Assembly: GCA_963703355.1 (NCBI GenBank)
Contig: OY969813.1
Location: 1,054,001-1,118,000, forward strand
Length of the DNA: 64,000 nt
Direction: 5' to 3'
Origin: Puia sp963703355
GTDB taxonomy: Bacteria; Bacteroidota; Bacteroidia; Chitinophagales; Chitinophagaceae
Part shown: piece by piece, positions 42,767 through 51,393 of the stretch
Layout of the letters: every line of letters starts with the position of its first letter
Position numbering within the stretch: position 1 is the stretch's first letter
The notes under the pieces: generated by a model
Told to the model about the DNA's origin: nothing
Seen by the model: the letters and a program-made list of their open reading frames with translations, nothing else
Databases searched by the model: none
Translations under genes and position numbers: made by a program

Positions 42767-45700
42767 TTACTCCGTCACACTAAGAAGGATATTGTCTCTT
42801 ATATATCTGTAATACGGATCCAAAATATCCATCGGCTTATTTCTTAGTGGTGCGCCATACACGGGAATGCCACCGAACCATTGATCTACGACAGCACCCT
42901 GTTGTTCGACGCCGAATTCGTGCCAGGGTTGACCTGGAGGCGGATACGAATACACTCCCGATCCGGATAGATATTCCGCCTGCGCCACAATCCCACTGCA
43001 TATCTGACCTGCCAGAAAAGTACTTTGTTGAATTTGCCAGGCATGCGTCATTTCATGGATAAATAATTCACCGGGCGTCGGATAAGAACCGTGCACATAA
43101 GTAGTCGGATCGTTGAATGCGTCAGTTCCGAGGTTGATATACGTACGTTCACCCGCGGGAAACGTGAACGCCCGCCCTGTCAGACTGGAAAGATTGGTCT
43201 TATACAATTTGACCCGGGCCGGCAAAGAAAAATTACCGAATACCTGTTCTGCAAATGCGAGCTCATTTACATCCAGTTCCACCTGACTTATAAGTGCCTG
43301 CGTTATTTTACCTGCTGCATACCCTGCAACAACCGCCAGTACTGCCGTTCCACCAAAAACCAATATGGCTGTTCCTGCAACAAGGCCAATCAATTCACCC
43401 AGACTGAAATTTCCAAAAATATTTGCTACTTCAGAACTGATGGCGAGTACTACCCCAAGTGTGGCACCTACGGTATAAGCGCCTAAATCTAAAACGAATG
43501 CGAATATTTTGTCTATCACACCGGCAACACCAGTCAATTCATAATCTTCCGAAATAAAAAGCCGGCCTCCTTTAATCTGGGACCACATTTGATGAATGTA
43601 AGGATGAAAATTATATTCTATATAGTCATCTTCCGAAGAATCGTCCACATGTCCGGAGTGAATGAAAAGCAATACCTCACCGGATAAGGCCTGGTAGAAT
43701 GCTTTGCTGGAAAAATCGTAACCAAAATTTCCGGTATTGTCAGTAAGGCAATGATACTTTGTTGTTCCCGAAGCATTGATGGTGACGGTTACTGTTGTAC
43801 TCAGTGACGATCCTTTTGGAGTCAGAAACTGAAGTGTTTGCGTATCGGAATCTACTACCACCGGCGTCCAGTTGTCGAAGCCCGACCATTGTTTACTGTC
43901 TACCCGATAAGAACTATATACAATTCCGTCATTGCCTACGATAAAAACATCCCGATGAATTGCTGTGCGGCATAGTGCAACAGGTGAAGCATTTCTTGGA
44001 AAAAATCCTCCGATCTCCTGCCAGTTTTGATGGATGCCATTCCAACCCGACACGTTGTTCCATGAAGAGGTATAAACGCGACCGTCAAAGCCTACACAAA
44101 ACAGATCGATATCATTTTCAGAACCCGAAACAGCTTCCACCCTGTTACCCACAGGAAAATATCCTCCGACACTATCCCAGGAGGAAGACCAACCATGCGA
44201 AAGCGTCCAGCTTTTTTTATACGTTACGCCGTCTTTTCCAATAATAAATATGTCCATATTATAAGACGTACGGGCAACTGCCGTAACGGGTGCGCCAGAT
44301 GGAAAATCACCGCCGAGATTTGTCCATGATGTGCCGAGCGGCCATTGCTGTTCATTCCACGAAGCGGTCAAAACATTACCCTGGCTATCTACACCGAACA
44401 GATCGAGAGCATCTGTATTTCTTTGACTGGCATTGCTAAGGCCAGAGGGTCTATGATTGTTTTGATATGTAGAATGAATGGCAAATTCATCAAAAATAGA
44501 TGCCTCGTGCCGGGTGATCGCAGTAAGTGGTGTTGAAGGCAGAAATATGGCTTCAGGGCCGAATGGAGCAATTTCCTGCCAGCTGTTATTCCACCCGGGT
44601 ATTTGTTCTCCATTATTGAAATCCGCTTTAGTAGTGTAAGCTTTACCGTTATAGCCTACACAAAAAAGATACAAATCTTTTGAAGTACGTGCGGCACTGG
44701 ATACGGATGCTCCAGGCTGAAACACCCGCGGGTAGTTGACTGAAATGATTTGCTTGAACTGACTGCCTGTAGCATCGGGATTACCCGCTGAAATTTGTTC
44801 ACTGACTGAAATAACACGTCCGGTCATGTTCACATAAAAGCTAAGACACGAAGATGCTACGGGTGACATTACAGTTACCGGAAAACATGGGTTCGTTCCG
44901 ATTGCCTGGAATGAATTGTCTCCAAGTTCCTGCCAGTCGTTAAGGAACGAATTCCAATACGATTGTTGTAAATCAAAAAGTTCGTCGTCAAAAGACCAGG
45001 TTTGATATGGGCCCGTTCCCAACGTGAAATTGGTACCGGTATTAAATCCGGTTGTTGCAAGACTCATGGTGAAAAGATCCGTGCGGGTAAAAGATGTATT
45101 TAAACCACTGGTATCGGTGACCGATCCGATTCTCCATAGGGCTTTCACTGAACCGCACCAACCGGTTGTCCAATACAAAGCCTCGTCATCATTTGCTCCT
45201 TTCCAGGCCATAAATAATAAACCCCCGTGTGCAACCATCGCCGGGCGATTGCTACTCCCAACTCCCATAATATTCTGTTGTGCACCCCAAAATTCCAAAC
45301 CATCTGTGGTACACCAATACAGGCCATTGTCGTCCCAACTTCCGCGCCAGGATACATAGAGGCGGTGATTGAAAGATGTTATTGAAGGACTTCGCGCTGT
45401 TGCAACATTTGGAATGCTGTTCTGAGCCGACCAGGCACCGGAATCATCACAAGTAGCGTAGTAAATACTGTTATCTGCGCCAGTACCCCGCCATGCTGCA
45501 TACAATAAATCGTTATGTACTGTGAGGGAAGGGCCATAAAAAGATGCCACGCCTGAAATGCGTTGTTGTGCAGACCAGTTTGAACCATCATACGTTGCCC
45601 AATAGATTCCTTCATCATCATCACTACCGCGCCAAGAGGCAAACAAAAGACCATTATATTCAGCAAGGCTTGGACCGTACGCGGAGCTGACGCCAGGTAT

Positions 45701-46036
45701 TAATTGTTGTTCCGTCCATCCGGCCCCATCATAATTACAATACCAAATACCGTTATCATCGCCACTACCCCGCCAGGCCAGATAGAGCGTATTTCGAAAA
45801 ACGCCAAAAGCAGGAAGATACCCTGTACTCACGCCATTGATTCTTTGCTGGCTGGCCCATCCATCTTCATTGAAAGTGGACCAATATATACCTGCATCAT
45901 CGTCACTGCCGCGCCAGGCTGCGAAAATGATCCCCTGATAACTAACAAGACACGGTCCTATGTAAGAAGCTGTATTTGGAATTGTTTGTTGGCCAGCAAA
46001 TTGGGTAGTATCTACCGCCTGTATGTTGTCGTCCAT
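42767..46036 (-). CDS. giant protein: two lectin-like propellers, hydrophobic segment, zincin domain (1089 aa)
   Basis: Residues about 30-305 hold six repeats of about 51 residues with the core AWRGS-DD-GIYW (for example AAWRGSDDDAGIYWSTF). About 310-745 is a second array of PLL-lectin-like repeats (DLFCVGFDGRVYTSSWN, DVFIVGNDGIVYSSYR, each with a GGFFP-type turn). About 849-912 is a Gly/Ala/Val-rich hydrophobic segment (GVVLAISSEVANIF, GTAILVFGGTAVLAVVAGY). The last 130 residues carry the zinc motif IHEMTHAWQ (His 994 and 998 region) and later FGVEQQGAVVDQWF, seen in secreted or effector peptidases. No signal peptide. A toxin or effector role is inference. Confidence 0.8.
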   Translation of the reverse strand: MDDNIQAVDTTQFAGQQTIPNTASYIGPCLVSYQGIIFAAWRGSDDDAGIYWSTFNEDGWASQQRINGVSTGYLPAFGVFRNTLYLAWRGSGDDNGIWYCNYDGAGWTEQQLIPGVSSAYGPSLAEYNGLLFASWRGSDDDEGIYWATYDGSNWSAQQRISGVASFYGPSLTVHNDLLYAAWRGTGADNSIYYATCDDSGAWSAQNSIPNVATARSPSITSFNHRLYVSWRGSWDDNGLYWCTTDGLEFWGAQQNIMGVGSSNRPAMVAHGGLLFMAWKGANDDEALYWTTGWCGSVKALWRIGSVTDTSGLNTSFTRTDLFTMSLATTGFNTGTNFTLGTGPYQTWSFDDELFDLQQSYWNSFLNDWQELGDNSFQAIGTNPCFPVTVMSPVASSCLSFYVNMTGRVISVSEQISAGNPDATGSQFKQIISVNYPRVFQPGASVSSAARTSKDLYLFCVGYNGKAYTTKADFNNGEQIPGWNNSWQEIAPFGPEAIFLPSTPLTAITRHEASIFDEFAIHSTYQNNHRPSGLSNASQRNTDALDLFGVDSQGNVLTASWNEQQWPLGTSWTNLGGDFPSGAPVTAVARTSYNMDIFIIGKDGVTYKKSWTLSHGWSSSWDSVGGYFPVGNRVEAVSGSENDIDLFCVGFDGRVYTSSWNNVSGWNGIHQNWQEIGGFFPRNASPVALCRTAIHRDVFIVGNDGIVYSSYRVDSKQWSGFDNWTPVVVDSDTQTLQFLTPKGSSLSTTVTVTINASGTTKYHCLTDNTGNFGYDFSSKAFYQALSGEVLLFIHSGHVDDSSEDDYIEYNFHPYIHQMWSQIKGGRLFISEDYELTGVAGVIDKIFAFVLDLGAYTVGATLGVVLAISSEVANIFGNFSLGELIGLVAGTAILVFGGTAVLAVVAGYAAGKITQALISQVELDVNELAFAEQVFGNFSLPARVKLYKTNLSSLTGRAFTFPAGERTYINLGTDAFNDPTTYVHGSYPTPGELFIHEMTHAWQIQQSTFLAGQICSGIVAQAEYLSGSGVYSYPPPGQPWHEFGVEQQGAVVDQWFGGIPVYGAPLRNKPMDILDPYYRYIRDNILLSVTE

Positions 46037-46163
46037 AAAATATTATTTATAGTTTTTGCCTTCTGTGTAAGCTAGGAAATAGAAAAAACGGATCACCAGG
46101 TAATCGACCAAATGCCCGTTTAATCCGACCGATGCAGAACGATTTCTCTTGTTAAAAATATCC

Positions 46164-46187
46164 ATTTATTGAAGTATTTCAATAAAT
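46164..46187. promoter_or_regulatory. ArsR operator O1
   Basis: Perfect 10-base arms ATTTATTGAA and TTCAATAAAT with a 4-base spacer, upstream of the ArsR gene and inside its promoter spacer. Confidence 0.8.
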
Positions 46188-46201
46188 ACATGCTATATTT
46201 G
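46169..46201 (+). promoter_or_regulatory. promoter of the ArsR gene
   Basis: TTG (46169-46171), a 22-base spacer and an exact TAnnTTTG box (TATATTTG, 46194-46201) fit the Bacteroidota promoter. The operator covers the TTG and most of the spacer, so binding would exclude polymerase. Leader only a few bases. Confidence 0.65.
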
Positions 46202-46212
46202 CGTTGTAATTC

Positions 46213-46494
46213 ATGAACATGGATGCGAAAAAAGCAGAAAAGATTTCTAAAGCACTGGCCGACCCCAACAGGCTGACCATACTGAAGGAAATAAAGAAAA
46301 GTAAAAGTTGTCTCTATTGTTCGGATATCAACGAAAAAATCGACCTGGCTCAGCCCTCTATTGCCCATCACCTGAAGTTATTGCTTGAAAGTGAATTGGT
46401 TACATCTGACAAGGACGGCCGGAACGTGCGTTATTACCTGAACAACAAGCTGATGGATGAGTATATCCAGTTCATTCAAGGATTAAAGATTTAA
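46213..46494 (+). CDS. ArsR-family transcriptional repressor (93 aa)
   Basis: Compact winged helix-turn-helix: ISKALADPNRLTILKEIKKS, then CLYCSDINEKI, recognition helix DLAQPSIAHHLKLLLESELV, and wing DKDGRNVRYYLNN. The CxxC before the recognition part (SCLYCSD) sits where metal- or thiol-sensing ArsR proteins keep their Cys pair. Start ATG 46213; ATG 46219 is also possible. It very likely represses itself through O1 and, given two similar sites, the DUF2147 gene downstream. Inducer unknown. Confidence 0.92.
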   Translation: MNMDAKKAEKISKALADPNRLTILKEIKKSKSCLYCSDINEKIDLAQPSIAHHLKLLLESELVTSDKDGRNVRYYLNNKLMDEYIQFIQGLKI

Positions 46495-46509
46495 ATTTTT
46501 TTTCATTTC

Positions 46510-46533
46510 ATTTATCGAATTACTTAAATAAAT
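46510..46533. promoter_or_regulatory. ArsR-like operator O2
   Basis: ATTTATCGAA - 4 bases - TTAAATAAAT, the same 10-4-10 layout as O1. A TAACTTTA box (46537-46544) follows, placed like the -7 box behind O1. Confidence 0.6.
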
Positions 46534-46565
46534 CTATAACTTTATTCCCCCTTGGTTGTTATCCT

Positions 46566-46676
46566 ATGAAAACCTCCGCTTATGTTTATCGAATTATTCA
46601 AATAGATCTAATAATGAGTACCATGTCAACACGAATACACACCAACAATCTTTTCAACACGCAGGATTTAAAATAA
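46566..46676 (+). CDS. possible small protein before the DUF2147 gene (36 aa)
   Basis: ATG 46566 opens a 36-codon frame, MKTSAYVYRIIQIDLIMSTM onward to FNTQDLK, ending six bases before the ATG of the DUF2147 gene. It would be first in a transcript from the O2 promoter, and operator O3 lies inside it. It could be a leader peptide or chance; no known family. Confidence 0.35.
   Translation: MKTSAYVYRIIQIDLIMSTMSTRIHTNNLFNTQDLK
46584..46607. promoter_or_regulatory. ArsR-like operator O3
   Basis: GTTTATCGAA - 4 bases - TCAAATAGAT, same layout as O1 and O2 with more mismatches. About 75 bp before the DUF2147 gene. Confidence 0.5.
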
Positions 46677-46682
46677 TTTTTT

Positions 46683-47138
46683 ATGACACAGAAAAAAGCA
46701 TTTATATATACCACCATCGTTTTTGCCCTCATCACCCTTTTTTCCTATCTGGCCAATGCACAACCCACCGGTAAAATTATCGGTGTATGGTTAAAGGACG
46801 ACAAAAGTTTAATGATAGAAATTTATAAAGCCGGGCCACAATACTTCGGTAAACAGATCTGGGGAAATTCCCTTTTTGAAGCGGACGGAACAACGCCTAA
46901 AAAAGATGCGAATAATCCGAACGAAAGACAACGGAGAAGGGAACTTAAAAACCTTACTATACTGACTCATTTCGATTACGAAGGTCGCGTGTACGACGGG
47001 GGCACTTTTTATGATTATAAAAGCGGAAAAGAGTATAAATCCATTTTAAAGTTAAAGGGAGAAAACGTACTGAAAATCCGCGATTATTCTGTTATATCAC
47101 CGATCGGAAAAACGACCACCTGGACCAGGGTTCAATAA
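46683..47138 (+). CDS. DUF2147 secreted protein (151 aa)
   Basis: Signal peptide (IVFALITLFSYLANAQ), then a DUF2147 lipocalin-like barrel: GVWLKDDKSLMIEIYKAGPQ, YFGKQIWGNSLFEADG, NLTILTHFDYEGRVYDGGTF, YDYKSGKEYKSILKLKGEN and the closing GKTTTWTRV. The family lies in the periplasm, binds an unknown ligand and is often near stress regulators. It follows two operator-like sites of the ArsR protein, so it is likely the repressor's target. Confidence 0.88.
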   Translation: MTQKKAFIYTTIVFALITLFSYLANAQPTGKIIGVWLKDDKSLMIEIYKAGPQYFGKQIWGNSLFEADGTTPKKDANNPNERQRRRELKNLTILTHFDYEGRVYDGGTFYDYKSGKEYKSILKLKGENVLKIRDYSVISPIGKTTTWTRVQ

Positions 47139-47230
47139 AAGGTACGCCGTTTGTTGTTATTTGGGCATCATCAGTTCGTGGTACAGGACTTATTTTCGAT
47201 ATTGAGTTTATTAACAACAAAGGATATTTG

Positions 47231-47965
47231 ATGGCCAGAATCTTCATCACGGGTGCAGCCGATGGACTTGGTCAATTGACTGCAAGAGAACTTATTGCCA
47301 GGGGACATCATGTTGTACTACACGCGAGAAGTAAAGAAAGAGGTTCGGAGGCCATAGGAAAACTTCCGGGCGCAGAGACTGTAATCACAGGAGATCTGGG
47401 AAATATATCTCAAACCATAGAACTTGCTTCGAAAGTTAATGCATTGGGATTTTTCGATGCCGTAATTCAAAATGCCGGAGTCTACCGAACTAATTCGAAG
47501 GAACTCTTAACGGTGAACACGCTTGCTCCTTATATTTTGACCAGCCTGATTCAAAAACCAAAGAGACTCATCTACCTCAGCTCAGGCATGCAAGCCGGTG
47601 GTCGTTTCAATCCGGAAAGTTTCAACACAGCCATGAACGGTGTAACTTATTCCGATACGAAATTGCATGTGCTCATGCTTTGTAAAGCGATAGCAAGAAA
47701 ATGGTCAGAAGTATTTTCAAATGCAGTTAATCCAGGTTGGGTTGCTACGAAAATGGGTGGTCCCGGAGCTACGGACGATTTAAAAAAAGGCTATGAGACG
47801 CAGGTATGGCTTGCTGTTAGCAACGATGACAAGGCAAAGCTAAGCGGTCACTTCTTCTACCATCAAAAACAAATAGCTGCAAAACGGGAGGCTGACGACG
47901 TAGTATTGCAGGAGAAATTCCTACATTTCTGCACAGAGCTTACTGGTGTATCGCTTGGAAATTGA
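47231..47965 (+). CDS. short-chain dehydrogenase/reductase (244 aa)
   Basis: SDR of the shorter kind: FITGAADGLGQLTARELIAR (cofactor loop), VIQNAGVYR (NAG), Ser in LIYLSSGMQ, YSDTKLHVLML (Tyr-x-x-x-Lys), then NPGWVATKMGG. Binds NAD(P)H; substrate unknown. ATG 47231 is used; the frame's earlier TTG is not needed. About 90 bp behind the DUF2147 gene in the same direction, perhaps in one transcript under the ArsR repressor. Confidence 0.9.
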   Translation: MARIFITGAADGLGQLTARELIARGHHVVLHARSKERGSEAIGKLPGAETVITGDLGNISQTIELASKVNALGFFDAVIQNAGVYRTNSKELLTVNTLAPYILTSLIQKPKRLIYLSSGMQAGGRFNPESFNTAMNGVTYSDTKLHVLMLCKAIARKWSEVFSNAVNPGWVATKMGGPGATDDLKKGYETQVWLAVSNDDKAKLSGHFFYHQKQIAAKREADDVVLQEKFLHFCTELTGVSLGN

Positions 47966-48046
47966 ATTTGTTAAAATCGTAGTTCTGGTAGTATTAGAAT
48001 TTCTTAATGTCCTCAAAATCGCAATAAATGTTTGTTATTTTGGGTA

Positions 48047-48721
48047 ATGAAAATACTGCTAATTGAAGATGAGCAAAATGTAGCGGCTTTCATAAGGAAG
48101 GGATTAGAAGAGCAGGGATTTACTACTCATATTGCTTATGACGGCATAACGGGCATACACTTAGGATTAGATCAGGATTACGATTTAATCATACTTGACG
48201 TTATTTTGCCTGGAAGAAACGGATATGAAGTATGCAGCGAAATAAGAAAATTTAAAAGAGATACTCCCATCTTAATGCTTACCGCACTTGGGACGATGCG
48301 GGATAAGCTCAAAGGATTTGAAATCGGCGCTGACGATTATTTACTTAAGCCTTTCCATTTTGAAGAATTACTTGCCAGGATGCGCTCACTGCTTCGTCGC
48401 AGACAGATATCGCCTTCTTTCTCGAAATTTAAGGTTGCGGATCTGGAATTGGATTGTTATAAAAAAACGGTTTATCGAAGCGGGAGCGAAATTATTTTAA
48501 CAACCAAGGAGTTTACTCTCCTCGAAGTATTAATGGCTAATAAGGGTCGGGTCCTTTCCCGGGCGCATATTGCTGAAGCAGTTTGGGGAATCGACTTTAA
48601 TCGGGGAACCAACCTCATTGATGTATATATTAACTACCTGAGAAAGAAGATTGCCAAGGGACAAAGCGACCCCCTTATTCATACCATGATCGGCATGGGC
48701 TATATGATAAAGGAAAAATAA
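48047..48721 (+). CDS. OmpR-type response regulator (224 aa)
   Basis: Receiver with acidic pair EDEQ, phospho-Asp in DLIILDVILPGRNGYEV, Thr/Ser in MLTALG and Lys in YLLKPFHFEEL. Then a winged helix with LTTKEFTLLEVLMANKGRVL and NLIDVYINYLRKKI. ATG 48047 is chosen over an earlier TTG because MKILLIEDEQ is the normal start. The kinase gene follows at 19 bp. A set of 11-bp direct repeats behind the kinase (50120-50163) is a likely binding site. Confidence 0.94.
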   Translation: MKILLIEDEQNVAAFIRKGLEEQGFTTHIAYDGITGIHLGLDQDYDLIILDVILPGRNGYEVCSEIRKFKRDTPILMLTALGTMRDKLKGFEIGADDYLLKPFHFEELLARMRSLLRRRQISPSFSKFKVADLELDCYKKTVYRSGSEIILTTKEFTLLEVLMANKGRVLSRAHIAEAVWGIDFNRGTNLIDVYINYLRKKIAKGQSDPLIHTMIGMGYMIKEK

Positions 48722-48740
48722 ACATGTATAAATCTTTTCT

Positions 48741-50114
48741 TTGAAAATTCAAAAGAAGCTCTCTTTACAGTTTACCATCATTTTTGCCATTATACTCTTC
48801 AGTGTATTGTCCGGCATCTACTATCTCACTGAAAAAAACCGGGAAACGAACTTCTATAACCGCCTGAATGAAAGAGCACTCACGGTTGCCCAGATTTTTC
48901 TGGCTGAAGACAATTTAACAACCGAGAAATTCCGGGAAGTACAAAAAAAATATTCAAGGTCATTGCCGGGTGAAGAATTTAAAATATATAACGAAAAAGG
49001 CAACGCTGTTTTTATCAATCAGTCAGATGCGAAACCGTATGCAAATAAAATATCAGAAGTCGTCAGAAAAAAGAATATAAGGTTTAGCGACGACGACATG
49101 CAGGGAGTGGGACTATTTTATGCTGATAATTCCGGAAACTTTGTTGTTTTTGCCACGGCAAAGGACATCTATGAATTTAAACACATGAGGCAACTGAGAG
49201 TGATCATGCTGCTTCTTTTTGTGATCGCCATCATCATAGTTTATTTTATTGGGCAGTGGTTCGCGAAGCTGGCTCTTGAACCGGTAAACCAAATAATCAA
49301 TGAAGTCAGGTATATCCGTTCGACAAGTCTTGATAAAAGATTGAACACTGGTAATGGACGAGATGAACTGGCGAACCTCTCTATTACAATCAATACCCTG
49401 CTGGAACATCTGGAACAGTCTTTCAATGCACAACGTTCCTTTGTAGCCAATGCATCTCACGAATTGCGGACACCATTAACATCCATGACAGCTCAATTGG
49501 AAGTCATATTGCAAAATGACAGGACAAAAGAGGAATACGAGACTGTTTTGAATAACCTGTTGTTGGAAACATCCCGAATAAACGAGCTGATAAACGCTCT
49601 TTTTTCACTCGTAAATGCAAATATCGATACGGATGAATTCGGTGATATCCAACTGGATGAAATAGCCTGGCAGATTAAAGAAGAATGGGAAAATAACATC
49701 CCCGGAAGTGCCATTTCCCTGGATTTTTCTTCACCCTACGAATCACCGGAATATAAGTTACAGGGTAATGCGACGCTGCTTTTCATAGGCGTTGGCAATA
49801 TTGTAAAAAACGCCATCAAGTTTTCCAGGAATCAAATTGTTTACGTAAAAATTTCCAGCGAACCAGGTTTTGTAATCATGTCTGTTGCAGACAACGGAAT
49901 CGGTATCGACCCACAGGAACTGGCGCGGATATTCGATCCTTTCTTCAGAGGATCCAATACAAATGGTTTTGACGGAATGGGGGTCGGACTTTCGTTGAGT
50001 GAAAAAATATTGAAACTCCATAATGCTTCCATAGGCGTTGAATCTGTTTTTGGTGAAGGATCTGTTTTTACGATCAAATTTCGAAAAGCCGATGATCCAA
50101 TTTTCCTACATTAA
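48741..50114 (+). CDS. two-component sensor histidine kinase (457 aa)
   Basis: Two membrane helices (FTIIFAIILFSVLSGIYYLT and VIMLLLFVIAIIIVYFIGQW) around a periplasmic sensor of about 140 residues, a HAMP region, acceptor box VANASHELRTPLTSMTAQLE, N-box NIVKNAIKFS, DNGIGIDPQEL and GVGLSLSEKI. The start codon is TTG 48741, since MKIQKKLSLQFTIIFA is the usual N-terminus and no ATG precedes it. Pairs with the regulator upstream. Signal unknown; the downstream secreted protein, lipoprotein and ligase may be its regulon. Confidence 0.93.
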   Translation: MKIQKKLSLQFTIIFAIILFSVLSGIYYLTEKNRETNFYNRLNERALTVAQIFLAEDNLTTEKFREVQKKYSRSLPGEEFKIYNEKGNAVFINQSDAKPYANKISEVVRKKNIRFSDDDMQGVGLFYADNSGNFVVFATAKDIYEFKHMRQLRVIMLLLFVIAIIIVYFIGQWFAKLALEPVNQIINEVRYIRSTSLDKRLNTGNGRDELANLSITINTLLEHLEQSFNAQRSFVANASHELRTPLTSMTAQLEVILQNDRTKEEYETVLNNLLLETSRINELINALFSLVNANIDTDEFGDIQLDEIAWQIKEEWENNIPGSAISLDFSSPYESPEYKLQGNATLLFIGVGNIVKNAIKFSRNQIVYVKISSEPGFVIMSVADNGIGIDPQELARIFDPFFRGSNTNGFDGMGVGLSLSEKILKLHNASIGVESVFGEGSVFTIKFRKADDPIFLH

Positions 50115-50119
50115 GAGAT

Positions 50120-50163
50120 TTTAATCTCAATTTAATCTCTCTTTAAGTATTCCTTAATCATGG
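50120..50163 (+). promoter_or_regulatory. four 11-bp direct repeats, OmpR/PhoB-type operator
   Basis: TTTAATCTCAA, TTTAATCTCTC, TTTAAGTATTC and CTTAATCATGG stand in register at 11-base steps, the spacing used by OmpR/PhoB regulators. They lie between the kinase stop and the 50200 gene and end five bases before a TAACATTG -7-like box (50169-50176). Confidence 0.7.
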
Positions 50164-50199
50164 TCTAATAACATTGGTTAACCTTTATGCGGGGTGAAA

Positions 50200-51366
50200 A
50201 TGCCGCATATGTCACGTAAAATAATTATAAGTGTAATTCTATTGATTCAATATCTGCTGACAGGTGCACAGAAAAATATAGAAAAAAGTTTGTCACCCGA
50301 TGCATGTGAGGCTCTGAAGTATATGCGCAGCATACATCTGCTTCTTCCAGAATACATAGAGCAACAAAAATGGACTGAGCTTAATAATTATATGCAGAAC
50401 TGGAAAAATTCCGAAGCGCCCAGTGATGAGCTCATTTTTTGTATTTCAACCCTCACAGCTATCCAACAGCGAAAATTTACATTCATCACACTGCCCTGCG
50501 ACTTTTTATACTTTCTGGATGATTATGCACGGGAAATGAAAAATATCAACTCGCAGCCAGACAAATTCAGGTACTACATTAATCTGAGAAGAAATGTTTA
50601 TTACGACGCCTCGTCGGAATGTGTTAAACTTTTGAATATTACGCGTTCCTGGGCGAATCTTCTTCTTTCCGGCGGCAATCTGAATGCTTCTGAAACATTT
50701 CTTTGTCTGGTTTTTTCGGGTCTGATGGAGCATCCACGGTCCGAATTTTATAAACATAGAAAATCTATGCCGGAACTCGACGCCTTTCAGCAGCAACTGG
50801 ATGTGTACCAGTTTAACGGGTTGAAATACATGAGAAACCATCGTGCCGTTTCTTCCAGTTTCACGATCGGGTCCTGGATGCCGACGGGATTTCTGGGGAC
50901 AGTGGGAATTCATCCCACTATTGGTTATTCACTAGGATACAGGAAAAAGAGAAACGAATATGACTTTGTCGTTACGGGAAGATTGGTCAATTCCACAGCG
51001 CAGAACTATTCTGTACTGCGAAATGATACATTTTATACAAGAAATTATTTTGGGGGCGGGTACATGGGTGTTGAATATACCAGATACTTCGTTCATACCA
51101 TAAAGTGTGATTTTGGGCCAACTTTTGGTGTTGGATATGACGAGTTTGATATTGCGTCAGAGACGGATGTGAAGTATGCTTCGCTATCGCCGGCTGAAAT
51201 CTTTACACTCAATCTAAATACGGGTCTCCGGTTGAAATATTTCTTTCACAAAGCGTTATTCGCCGGTGTGGTTCTCAAATATAATTTCATTCATTTCGAC
51301 AATAAAGGAGGAACTGATTTAAGAGGCAACGCCTTTTCTATTGATATTTCATATGGTATATTTTAA
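50200..51366 (+). CDS. secreted protein with a C-terminal beta-barrel-like region (388 aa)
   Basis: Signal peptide (KIIISVILLIQYLLTGAQ), a helical middle of about 190 residues with several Cys (CEALKYMR, LIFCISTL, PCDFLYFL), then about 170 residues of alternating strands (GTVGIHPTIGYSLGYRKK, NYFGGGYMGVEYTRYF, FTLNLNTGLRLKYFFHKALF) ending SIDISYGIF with a final Phe, as outer-membrane proteins do. Start: ATG 50200, with ATG 50209 also possible. Likely directly controlled by the upstream regulator. No family recognised. Confidence 0.7.
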   Translation: MPHMSRKIIISVILLIQYLLTGAQKNIEKSLSPDACEALKYMRSIHLLLPEYIEQQKWTELNNYMQNWKNSEAPSDELIFCISTLTAIQQRKFTFITLPCDFLYFLDDYAREMKNINSQPDKFRYYINLRRNVYYDASSECVKLLNITRSWANLLLSGGNLNASETFLCLVFSGLMEHPRSEFYKHRKSMPELDAFQQQLDVYQFNGLKYMRNHRAVSSSFTIGSWMPTGFLGTVGIHPTIGYSLGYRKKRNEYDFVVTGRLVNSTAQNYSVLRNDTFYTRNYFGGGYMGVEYTRYFVHTIKCDFGPTFGVGYDEFDIASETDVKYASLSPAEIFTLNLNTGLRLKYFFHKALFAGVVLKYNFIHFDNKGGTDLRGNAFSIDISYGIF

Positions 51367-51393
51367 TATTACCTGGCATAAAATATTTAACAG

